Assembly: GCA_008921705.1 (NCBI GenBank)
Contig: VFFE01006978.1
Span: forward strand, 342,683 to 406,682
DNA length: 64,000 nt
Source: Burhinus oedicnemus
Taxonomy: Eukaryota; Chordata; Aves; Charadriiformes; Burhinidae
Direction of reading: 5' to 3'
Of the stretch, positions 26,891 through 37,391 are shown in pieces. The notes below the pieces were generated by a model. It ran no database searches. It worked only from the letters and a program-made list of their open reading frames with translations, and was not told the DNA's origin. Numbering within the stretch: position 1 is the first letter of the stretch; every line of letters begins with the position of its first letter. Position numbers and translations under genes: made by a program.

Positions 26891-28812
26891 ACAATTTTGC
26901 TATCCAAGTGATTTTTGTTCTCTGATACTTCTGCATATATTTGGGTATTTATTTCTTTGCAAGTACTTTGACAACATCCATTTAACAAATAGAAAAATGA
27001 AACTTTATTACACAGGCAAGTATCTCAAGGGGGAAAAAAGAACATTATGAGCAGACCAGCTGCCTGTTACTAATTTTAAAGTATACTTTTTAAAGTCTAA
27101 TGCAATACAAAACTAGTAACCCTCCTAAACTCAGAAAATTAAATGGCAACAGAAGAACCAAACCCCTCCATACTTAAACCTAGAAACAGCCCCCAGAAAC
27201 AGTGGTCAGGTGGTGTCTCTGGTGCCTTGTCTTGTTTTCCTTCCCCCGGGAAATGTTTCATGCTTGCATTGCATATGGCACATGGACTGAACACAGTGTC
27301 TACTGCTGCTCCGTGCTCCACACTCCTTCCTGCTCTTGTGGTTCTCCGTTGCCCAAGAAACCCCAGAGATCTCCAGATCATAAGGGAAAAATTTGAATGA
27401 ACAGGTGTTCATATACTTGATCTGCAGCTCATGCTGATTTTGGCATGTTTTGACCAAAAATTTCTCTGTCAACAAGCATACCCAGTCTCTTTCCGTGAAG
27501 GAAACAGTATTACAAATGACAGCATGAAAACTCTGCACTTTAAAGTTTTATTTTATAAATGTGTAGCAGAATCCTTCCCTCTCCATCCCAACTGTCCATG
27601 CAGTAACAACAGAGCAATATGGAGCTTTGCTCTTGGTCTCTGTGCTTCGGCCTCTCTGGGAGGCAGAGAGCTGGAGGCCTCACTGCACTCTTAGCAGCAG
27701 CAGCTGTGTTGTTGCCAGAGCATAAGGGAGTTTTTTCAATCCCAATACTCTGCTGTAGCACCTGCATTGAAATGGGCTAGTAACAGCTTTTGTTTGCTGA
27801 ACTTTAAACTGAAATGCCTGGAATATCCTTTACACAAGACTGTGCAAGCCAGCTGCATGCCGAGCAGTCGTCTTCCAAGTAAGGAAGAGGGTGGTCTACA
27901 TTCTGCCTAGGAAGGTCTGAGTGGCTAATGCAGAGCTTGGAAGCAACAGCTGAAGTCTGTAACTCATTGCTCAGGTAGGCCTGTAGGTAATTTTACATGG
28001 ATCTCAGAAAGATACGGATGCACATATCTCATTTTTCATAAATTTCTCAAGTAGAGAAAACTGAGTTTTCTATTGGGGGAGAAAGCTTTGTAGGGCTTTC
28101 AGAAGACCCGACAGCCTGGAGTGACAAAAGAAAGGTCAAAATCAGCTTGTTCCCTTGTGTGCTCTCCATAGATATCTCCAAACACATTTTGGGTTGTATC
28201 TTCCCTTTACAGGGTTGCATGATAGATGAAAGATTACAATCACTGGCCACCATGGTCATTCTTTCTTCATTCCTCAACCGGTTTTGGCCTTTCACTAAAG
28301 TTACCCAATACTTTCCATTATAAGGACCTTACAGCTTTGCCAAAGTTCAGTCATTCTAGCTGTAATTTCTCCTGCTGGCTGGATGCCTCTGGCTGATTTT
28401 GTTTGGACTTCTTTTGATAATTTTTTTGGAATATTTTCAGACACTTCCAGGAAAGAACCTAGGGGAAAATGTATATATTGTTGTCTATGTCAAAAACTTG
28501 TAGAGGTTTTCTTTTAAAAACTCTCATTTCCCAGGCTTTGGACCACAGTCCTGAAATTTGGTGGGCTGACGATCTTTGCGCCTGGAATGGCATTTTCTCT
28601 TTCCCAGTGGAAATCTGCACAGCGTAGACATAAGAAGTCAACCACAGATTTGCACAGTGAAGAAAATTTTAAGTCTTTAAGAGTTCTGCCTCACTTGTTG
28701 TAAAGGCCAGAGGAGAGGCAGGGGAAAAAAGAAATTCTTATTTTGAAAGCTGGTGGCTTCAGTGCTAGAGAACAAGACTCTGACTCTGCCAGGCAGTGCC
28801 TGGGTGATGTCA
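26891..28812. other. Intergenic, no gene seen
   Basis: This is non-coding sequence between the CR1 copy and the solo LTR. Open frames of up to 110 codons occur on the minus strand at 27206-27538 without any recognisable domain, and overlapping frames on both strands argue for chance. No repeat with clear ends was identified. Confidence 0.5.
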
Positions 28813-28817
28813 GCAAC
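28813..28817. repeat. Target-site duplication, left copy
   Basis: The sequence gcaac lies immediately before the LTR start and is identical to the right copy at 29356-29360. It marks the insertion site. Confidence 0.88.
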
Positions 28818-29355
28818 TGCGCTGGGTCTGGTTGAGGTGGAGTTCATATTCTTCGCAGCAGCCCGTACCATGCTGTGTTTTAGATTTGTGACCAAAACAG
28901 TGTTGATAATACACCGATGCTTTTGCTATTGCTGAGCAGTGCTTGCACAGCATCAAGGCCTTCTCTGTTTCTCACTCTTCTGCCCCAGCAAGTAGGGTGG
29001 GAGCAGGCAAGAGGATGGGAGGGGAGACCTGACCCAAACCTACCAGAGAGATATTCCACACCATATAACATCATACTTAGCAATAAAACAGGGATTTTTT
29101 TCCAAAGTAGCTGCTGCTTGGAGACTGGCTTGTCATCCGTCTGCTGGTGGGAGGTGATGAGTGATTGCCTTTGCATCCGTTGGGATTTTTTTTGCTCTTG
29201 TTTTTTCCCCGTTCACTTATTAAACTGCCTTCATCTCAACCCACGAGTTTTTCTCACTTTTGCCCTTCCAGTCATCTCCCCCGTCCATCTGGGAGAAAGT
29301 CAGCGAGCAATTGGGTGGGGGCTGAGCTGCCACTGGCTGGCCTCAACCCACCACA
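28818..29355 (+). mobile_element. ERVL-type solo LTR
   Basis: This is a 538-bp LTR that starts TG (tgcgctgggtctggttgagg) and ends CA (caacccaccaca). It is flanked by an exact 5-bp target duplication, gcaac, at 28813-28817 and 29356-29360. Internal blocks are those of widespread avian ERVL LTRs: 'ttgctgagcagtgcttgcac', 'gagatattccacaccatata' and 'ctcaacccacgagtttttct'. An ATTAAA polyadenylation signal lies at 29219-29224. No internal retroviral sequence remains, so this is the product of LTR-LTR recombination. The open frame at 29165-29794 runs through the LTR and is not a gene. The 5-bp duplication fits the class. Confidence 0.92.
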
Positions 29356-29360
29356 GCAAC
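29356..29360. repeat. Target-site duplication, right copy
   Basis: The sequence gcaac lies immediately after the LTR end and matches the left copy exactly. It defines the 3' boundary of the element. Confidence 0.88.
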
Positions 29361-29844
29361 TCACCAACATTCAGCTTGTCCTAGTTTATCACTGCCCGTG
29401 TTTTTCTCAACAGTCCTTACAGGAACCCTATGGTATCATTTGCAGAAGGGCTGAGTACTCACCCCTGCCATGGAAGTCAATGGGATCTAGCCTTCCAGAG
29501 TGTATGATACTGGGCATGACTGTAGCTGGATCACCGGGTTTGTGCTATCAGCAGCACCCCGAACTTCCCAACCTCTCAATCATCCAGCTCAGAACATGCC
29601 AGGGTTGCTCTTTGCAGGTTTTACACACGTGGAAATCAGGGAGAGGAAGGGCAGAGGCAGCATCATGGGTAGCTGAGTCTTGTGGGGCTGTGACTAGGAC
29701 TTTTAGCCAGGCTTGCGAAGTGGAAAGTGGAAGGTGCCCTTGGGTGTATAGTGTAAACACCGACTGTAACACTGAGTACCCTGAGAAATCATAGCACTTC
29801 AAGTGATTCACTTCTTATGAGACAATAACTTTTAACTTTAATCT

Positions 29845-29940
29845 TACTGTGGCTTAGTCCTATAAAATGGAGGTAATAATACTCCTTATTGCTTGCAAAG
29901 TGTAATTAACATTTGTGAAATATATAAATGCTACTCTGAT
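29845..29940 (+). repeat. MIR-like SINE 3' fragment
   Basis: The run 'cctataaaatggaggtaataatactcc' followed by 'gaaatatataaatgctactc' follows the MIR 3' half ('ctgtaaaatggggataataatactg', then 'atataaatgcta'). It is a fragment with only moderate similarity, judged by eye. Confidence 0.55.
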
Positions 29941-32900
29941 GACAGGCATAGAGAAAATCAATAATTTTATCTTCAGAGCAGAGCATGAATGTTGCAGTGA
30001 ATGCGACCTTGAAGAACAATGAAGATAAGACAAAATATTGAATGGGTGCTCACTAAATGAGGCCAGTCCCTTCTCTGTACCGAATGAATGGAGTTACTGG
30101 AGAAAAATTAATACACTATTGTAAACTAACATCCATATCAATACTTTTTATCAGTAGGAATAAATATGTCTTCTCAATTATTCCAAACATATGCAGGTAA
30201 GTCAAGGTCCCATGGGAAATCTTTCTCCTGGCATTTCCTAGCATGTAAGTGCTCGATTTCACCACCTCAGTAATGTTCTTTGACAACAATTACTTGTGTG
30301 TGGTTTTTACGAAGTGTGACAAAATGAAAAAGACATGGGATGTCTCAAAGCCTTCACTAATATTTTCAGTGAATATCTAATGGCCTGTAATCTACCTGAA
30401 AGAAGACAGAAATACTGCATCAGAATCAACTGTTGATAATATGATCTCAGAAGCAATATCCAGGGGACTATTTATCACTACCTATCTTCTGGTTCATTTG
30501 TTCCTTTTGAAGTCTGTTTACTGTGAAAAGCAAGACCAACGTAAACCCAGTAAATACGACTAAAAATACTTATTAGAGTGGCTATCTTTTATTGTCGTTA
30601 TGCCCCAACAAGCAAAACTTCAAAGGTTCAACATTCTCCACGAACAGTAATTTACATAAATTACAGATGTGTTCTACATAGTAAGCAAAATACTTTACAA
30701 TTGCAATCATGATGTTCCCTGATTTTCAAAGTTTTTCTGTACTTTTTGGGTCAAATTCACAGCTGAAAAGTTGTAATTTAATATTCCCCTGGACCTACTT
30801 ACACCCACTTGCTGAAGTGTCAGGGAGTCCTGGTGGGCGTAACTCACAGGCTGAAGAGCCAAGATACATTGCAATAATGTTAATGTAGGGAGGATTCACT
30901 GTCTTTTATGTGCTTTTCTTGCTGTGCTCCTCTCCTGTGGCCAAGCAGCATACAAGCCATACTCACTTAGCCCGTTTGACTCTTAGGTCTGCACTGCAAG
31001 GCAAGAGGTCAGGAAGACCCTATATGATGCATTTGGACTTGCCATGTGCATCTCTATTGCCATAATCAGCAAATTTGTGGAGCGGACGCACCTGAACCAA
31101 GCCGTGTCGGTGTCTGCAAGTAGATTACACCGGCTTCCACTCCCTCTAGTGCCAGATGGCCTTACGGAGACACCTCTGCGCACCAGCTTACCTCTGGGAG
31201 AAGCTGCACAGCTAGACAGGAGCATGCAGAACACGCCCGGCTGTCCCCGAACCCCAGATGAAATGTGTGGCATGTAACGACAGCAGAAGGACGCTCCTCC
31301 GGGCTGACAGAGCCCAACTCTGGGTTCCTGCTTGCCAGCTCCCACTGAAGATAACTGGAAACTGAACGTCACTGGCATTTGGAGAGTCTCAAGACATGGC
31401 AAGATCTTTACCTTCCCCCATCAATATGAACCAAAGCCTGGCCAGTATTGTTTTGATATACTCCAGCCACAGAGCTGACCCGGTTAGATCTCAGGCAACA
31501 GGAAATTATTCCTGAGGAAATCAGAATTATTTTACTGTGTGTGTTGAAAGAAACACACACTATGAACAAACGAAATGTTACTACTAATGTATAAAAATCT
31601 ACTTCTGCAAACATCCTAATAAAATTTGCACTAATTATTTGGTCTTGGTTTTGCTGTCTTCAACATTTAAGCACTCTAGCAGTAATGGAATTACTTTTCA
31701 TTATGTGAAATTTTGGAGCACAAAAGTGAAATATTTTATTGGTTTAAATATTCAGCAGACACAGCTACGATTGTTTTAGGCAACTTCGACAAAATACTGT
31801 GCAAGGAAATTGGTTTATAAATTGCCAGAATAAAATTTCGCAAACTTTCTGAACCGGAAATAATCACTCTTCATTCAAAATATGAATACAACCCATAATG
31901 ATGTGTTTCATCAAATATCAAAAATATGAAACAGTGGTCCCTAAATATCATCTGCAGGTAATTGTAATAGCTGTACTTGTAATTGCATTCCAGCATTTTG
32001 CTTTTCTTTAAATTTAGTTAAGGCAATGTGACTGCCCAGCCTGTTCTAGAGCTGTCTTGCGTTTTTCTTCCAAGAAATCCAGTTTCTAAGAGAAAAAGGT
32101 CACAGCAATTGAAAGACAAGAGAACTGGTGCATGGGCCTTTGCATGTTCAACATCCAAACCATATCTAGAACAAGTCTGTACCTCTGAGTAACTCTGGCA
32201 TACTGAAAAGATAGCCAGGTGTTTTGCTGCTTTCAGAATCTCCTGCAGTTTCCCTAGTTAATGAAAAAACAGGAAAGGAAAAGGAAAAACCAACCTTACT
32301 TGTCAGAGACGACTCTAGATAACTAAATACTTTCATATTATTATGCTAATTACCCAGATTAAGAAAAGGCTCATCTGCGGATTTAACAAAATTATTAATA
32401 AATAACTTCACCGTTTGTTCAGGATCATTTACAAACTCATTACCCAGATTCAAGGATAATGTCTTCACTCTGGGCACGGGTCCAAAATGTTCATTAACAA
32501 TAATATGAAATTGTTGTGGAGAAAAAAATTTATCATTAAAATATGTTAAAATACTCAACTCTTACTTTTCAAATGCACATTTTGTATTGAACCCAACTGG
32601 TACTTATTTCAGACAAATGATCTTCCACATATGGTTCCCACATCACATGCAGTTCTCCTCAATGATGCATGCAATTCTTCTTCAGATTTTTTAATTTAAT
32701 TATTGTCCTTTGTATTGCATATGGACTCAGGCAATGAGAAGGCTGCCAATCAAAAGAGAATGCCACACATACCTCCACGTGCATAGACCAGGGCTTCCAG
32801 CAGCTCCCAGACTCGCCAAATAGCCAAAGAACTTGCAGTTGGACAAGAGAGGAGCGATGCTGAAAAAAAATGTGTAGGTTAGGCTGTGGGAAAGAGCCAG

Positions 32901-35900
32901 GTGAGGGTAATGGTCCATTGTGATGTGGCATCAAAGTGAACGGGAAACGAGCACGTTACCTCTGGTTTTAGATCACTTCAGCAAGGTCTGCACAATTTAT
33001 TCTGAAGCACATACAAGGAGATCAGATTTCCATCTTTTTCTTTTGGATTACTGCCGAATTTGAACGTGTTTTGCAGAGTAAAAGTGAGTGTGAACTGTTA
33101 TAAATGAACTTCCTTGACACTCCAGAGACGACAGGAGCAAGCAAAAAATGAACAACACACACATGGTTGGTAAGTGCTTAAAGTCACACTATGGCACATC
33201 AACTGCGAAGCGCTCACTTGGGTACCTTATTTCAGCATTTGATGAATAAATTGTAATAGTTCCATATAAACAAGCCATATTAAACCAATATGTAAACATT
33301 TCTAAACAAGGATGATTTGTTTAGATCCTCTAGACCTTCTCTGAGTCTGAATCTGGCTGCAACATGGGATCACTTTGTGACAGGCAGCCCGTTGCAGTAG
33401 TAAGCTGTTGTTATATTATTATTATTGGATGAAAAAACAGGCCTCATAATTTATGTCCTGAACTAGAATAACAAAAAAGTCCATAAAATGGAGTATTTCT
33501 GTAAAATTAGATTTCCCTAGAATACAGTCTAAAGTTTCTTAAAAAATAAAAGAATAGGAAAATATGCTTGAAACATTTTCTGAGAAGATCAGTGGTTTTA
33601 ACGAGAGAGGCAGCGCAATTGTGTTTGGCAAATTTCACCATCGCTTTAAATGAAACTTGAAAAATATAAAAGAGCGTATAAAAAGTTCAAGCTTGTGAAG
33701 GCCCAGGACCGGGCAATGCTAGTTACTTATTGCACCCTCTGTTATGTACTGTATTGCACCCTAAATATGTACGTATTCTGTGGTTTACCTAGCTAGTAGG
33801 AGTATCTCTTGATCCCCATGTAGTAAGAAACGGAGATAAAGTTTAAGGTCTGGGCAGCCCAGCTTCATGGGGAGCTCACACCTAAGCAGAAATAAGAGGG
33901 GGAGTCCGAAAGTAGCCCCTGATTTTGTTGTGCTGGGTCAGCATCTGTCTGAAACCTAGGCAGTGGAGGGAGGCTGGAGAGAGGCTGCTGTTGTTACCTG
34001 AAACCAGGGATGCTGGGGCATCTACACGGTAGCTAGGGATGAAACTTGGGAGAACTGAGCTCAGTATCTTTTCAGGCCCCAGTTTGTGTCTCTGGGTGAT
34101 TCCCAGTGTCCTTGTGCCTGAGTGTCCTTGTGCGTAGAGGTCACAGGGCATAGGAAGAGAAAGGGAGAGATGCCCAAACCACAGGACAACCACACCGGCT
34201 GCCTGTGAGGAGCCCCCGTAAAGTGATCCCGTTTCACCCTGAACAAGAAACGGTTCAAACCTTGGGACCTGTGACACCACTGCCAACAAAATATTCCAGG
34301 CAGGCTGGCTGGAAGAAGTGCTACAGGGACTGTGGTGTCTCTGTTGGCATTGCTTGCAGCAGCACCATCCCCCCGTACCTTCACCGTAGCCTGCCCCAGG
34401 GGACACCAGCAGCCCTACAAAAGGCTGCACCCAACAACCCAGCTCCTGCAGGTAGGATGGGGTGTTGGAAGCCAGGCTCAACATAAGGCAGGTCTCCTCT
34501 GGATGTAGTGGCTCAGACCATCATTTTCAGAGTGCTCATTCCAACACGACCTGGAAATTTGAGGAGCTGTTCATATAGGCAACTGAAACAGAGCGCGCTG
34601 AATCCATTTATGGATGGAAAGGGACATGCTCTCACTGATTTTTAAGGCAAATATTTCTAAACTGTGCCACTCAGTGGTTGTGGTGGGGGTTTTTGGGATC
34701 TAGAATTCTCCTGTACAATCAAACTAGTTTTGATGAATGGAGTATATGCTCCATAATATCAATAATCCAGTGATATTCAGCTCATTAAGTACGCTTGCTC
34801 AATTACTCCATCTCCATGAACCGCCAACAATCTGCCTTCCCCTTTATTAACCCCAAGGTTGATAAAGGTGGTGATGGTGTCTAACAGCTATACCTTCCTC
34901 TGGTGGATGGAGATGGGTCAGTGGGAAGAAAAAAGGAACGCTTACTTCAGAAACCAAAACATAAAATACTTGGTTTTAGAGGAAAGATTTGACACATGAA
35001 AGAGTTCACGAGTTTCCTGAATTGCTTTACTAACACTACATTTTTAAAGTAGCACTAGTAGAAGCTCATCAGCCATTTAAATATGTAACATATTTATAAG
35101 AAATCCAACGTGGAATACAACTTACACAATTAAAAGATAATGTAGAAGCTCACTTTAGAAACATGAAGTGTTCCACTACGTCCACAAATCAATAAATATT
35201 TTAAAGTCACAAGAATGGAGGTAGATCTCAGGCCTAATGAATCAATCATAAACTCTATAGCAATTCAAAATACGAATTATTTTTCTTTCAATTAGTAAGA
35301 AACATGTTTTCCTCAGACACAGCAGTTCACTCATCAGTCTGCAGTTTATGGTTGCTATCCTTCAGTTCACTAAGGTTACTGTGTGAAGAATTAGAAAAGT
35401 GTTATCAGTTACTGCTTTTGAGGAATTTTCTAAATTCCTCCACAGTCCTGCTGGTTGCATGTTCCCTGATGACACAGGTTTAAAGCAATGTTCTTCTTTC
35501 TTCTTTTTTTAAAGCATTCCTTCTGAACTGTGTTTTCAAACAGAAGTACTTTTCCTTTGGAGAAACGGAGCTTCATTATTGGTTTTATCCAGTCTATGAG
35601 AATTAATGGAAAGATTTCTTCTTGGAAACATACTCATGGGCTTTGGATCAGAGTCTAGATAGTCTTTAGTTTGAGAAACTGAAGGATATTGATTCTTCAA
35701 AACAAAAATTGTAAGTTAACTTAGGATCCAAAATAAATCACGTCACTGAGCAAGCATTAATTGATCTTATAAACACTGCAAGAGCTGTTGTCCTAATCCA
35801 ACCCAACACTACAGGACATTTGTAATTACCTGATGACTGTATTCAGGTTTAAGTGTTTTACTCACGACTTGTACCAAAAAAAGATATTCCAGTCAACTAC

Positions 35901-36640
35901 CAGAGCGTAAACTAAAAGCTGAGTCAAGTCTCTTTGATATCTGAGCCCTGCTTTAAAACAGCAAATGGCTACTGCAGCTGGTATTCAAGTATTTTCAGCA
36001 ATCCCAATCTGAAGGTATTGCCTCCAAGTCAGCTAAACACACTCGAGTAGATGTCAACTCAAGTCATCAGACCAACAGAAGGAATTCAGATTTCTAAATC
36101 TGTTCTTCAGTTTTTGCTCTACAATGGTTACTTTTTGCAGATTTAATCCTCCATCCCTTGCTCAGGTGAGATTGTGCCTGATAGGTTTCCAATACTTTTT
36201 GACCTGGTGTTAAATTAATGCTGTGATACTGCGCCATGACCTTTCTGGTACACTATGGTCCTTATCAGAGCCATAGGCCCCCTGAAAAGACCATGCAGTA
36301 TACTCATTTCTTTGGCCATCCCCACAGTCAACAGACTGCGATACCTCTAATTGCAAAGGCAAAATCATGTGCATCTCCTCTCTGGTGCCTCCACTGCTTT
36401 GTTCACTCCCAGAACGCACCAGTGCACGTTGCACTAGCTCTGCTTCACCAGCACTGACGTTAACAGTCGAAGCTGCATCATGAACACTTATCACCATCTT
36501 CAGTAGCCTAAAAATGAGTAGGTTTGCAGAAAATCAAAGCGCGCCTTTCATGAAAACGGGAGCCTGGAAACAATCCATTATTCCTGGCAACATCCAGAAC
36601 TAGAGAAATAAAAGACGACTGGCCTGTATATCCCTAATCC
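29941..36640. other. Intergenic region upstream of the CpG island, no gene seen
   Basis: This is AT-rich non-coding DNA with a GC-richer patch at about 33880-34490, where frames are open on both strands (up to 200 codons on the minus strand). No domain is recognised there. A minus-strand frame at 32346-32561 is discussed as a weak lead. It ends in a stop preceded by a donor-like GGTAAT. I see nothing else with gene character. Confidence 0.5.
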
Positions 36641-36644
36641 CACA

Positions 36645-36750
36645 AATATTTACACACATTCTTCAGTGCGTGCACTGTGCGCAATCCCATTGAATCCAAG
36701 GGGACTACTCGCGGCGCTTTGTTCAGTGCCAGGGTGAACTTCGCACGTCT
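36645..36750. repeat. Ancient L3/CR1-like repeat remnant
   Basis: The stretch 'gcaatcccattgaatccaag' followed by 'gggactactcgcgg' resembles an amniote repeat motif of the 'cattgaattcaatgggactactc' type. It lies directly at the left edge of the CpG island. Identification is from memory and only tentative. Confidence 0.35.
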
Positions 36751-37183
36751 TGCAGCCTCTTCCCAACCGGTGGACACGCACCCACCGCTCCGGGATCTCT
36801 CATTCGGCACACCGCGGTGTGAGGCATGCTGGAGTGGCCAGCGTGGGCAGTGTGACCCTCATGAAGACGGCTTTAGCCGAAAGCCCCTGTGTGCCTGCCA
36901 CGTAGGTGGGGAGGGCAGGGAAAGAACCGTTCTCCCTGTCTGCGACATCATGTCCCACCCAAGCTCCCCGGTCACCGGTGGGTGCCCTGCGAGCCCCGTC
37001 CCGGGGGCAGACCCTGCTGCCCACGGCCCCCCCCGCACCCCAGGAACCCCACGGCCCCGCGGGACGCAGCAGGGGGGGGGAGGGAGGTACGTCGCCCCCA
37101 GCCCCAGCCGCCGGCGGGGCTCCGAGCCCTCCCCCGCCGCCCGGCCCCGGCCGCGGCCCCTTCCCCGGGGCGGAGGGAGGGAG

Positions 37184-37222
37184 GCGGGGCCGGGCCGCGG
37201 CTCGGCGGGGCCGGGCCGGGCC
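37184..37222 (+). promoter_or_regulatory. G-quadruplex-prone tract
   Basis: Runs of GGGG or GGG separated by CC (from ggcggggccgggcc on to cggggccgggccgggcc) give five G-runs within about 40 bases on the + strand. This meets the usual pattern for potential G-quadruplexes and overlaps Sp/KLF-type GC boxes. It lies about 150 bases before the assembly gap. Whether it folds cannot be told from sequence. Confidence 0.5.
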
Positions 37223-37354
37223 GTGCGGTGCTGGCGGCGAGAGCGCGGTGCCGCCGGCGGCCGAGGAGCGACGGCGAGCGGCGGCGGCAGCGGCAGCGGC
37301 AGCGGCCGGGGCTGCGCAGCAGGGCCCGCGGCGGGGGCGCGCCCGGCCCCCGGC

Positions 37355-37369
37355 ATGGCCCGGCAGTAG
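37355..37369 (+). CDS. Possible 4-codon upstream ORF (MARQ, stop)
   Basis: An ATG in a strong initiation context (G at -3, G at +4) opens a four-codon frame that ends in TAG at 37367-37369, just two bases before the gap. The main COLEC12 start must lie further downstream on the lost part of exon 1, because exon 2 needs ATG-AAA-G before it. If transcription starts upstream of 37355, this would be a minimal uORF able to reduce or tune translation. It could also lie upstream of the transcription start and mean nothing. Confidence 0.3.
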   Translation: MARQ

Positions 37370-37371
37370 GC

Positions 37372-37391
37372 NNNNNNNNNNNNNNNNNNNN
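37372..37391. other. Assembly gap (20 N)
   Basis: Twenty undetermined bases separate the CpG island from AT-rich intronic sequence. The true size is probably unknown. The missing sequence very likely contains the end of COLEC12 exon 1 (coding ATG-AAA-G) and its splice donor, neither of which I find on either side. Confidence 0.95.

Larger units (their letters stand above)
36690..37371 (+). promoter_or_regulatory. COLEC12: CpG island, candidate COLEC12 promoter
   Basis: GC and CpG content rise from about 36690 and become extreme from about 37010 to the gap. There are GC boxes such as ggggcggag at 37167-37175 and ggcgggg near 37184, and no evident TATA box. A (CGGCAG)n-like stretch near 37284-37304 resembles a GC-rich 5' UTR. 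Sequence right of the gap is AT-rich at once, so the island's 3' part is probably missing from the assembly. It is the only CpG island upstream of the COLEC12 exon 2 at 47144, on the same strand side and about 10 kb away. That makes it the likely promoter and non-coding exon 1. Overlapping open frames of 150-230 codons on both strands here are GC-driven artefacts. Confidence 0.7.

Noticed and set aside
29165..29794. 209-codon + strand open frame
   Set aside because: It starts inside the solo LTR, crosses its 3' end and the target duplication, and has no domain.
34105..34133. Short direct repeat agtgtccttgtgc
   Set aside because: Two 13-base copies 16 bases apart are too short to be more than local slippage.
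33882..34484. 200-codon minus-strand open frame
   Set aside because: It has no recognised domain or splice context, and overlapping frames in both directions fit a GC-richer patch.
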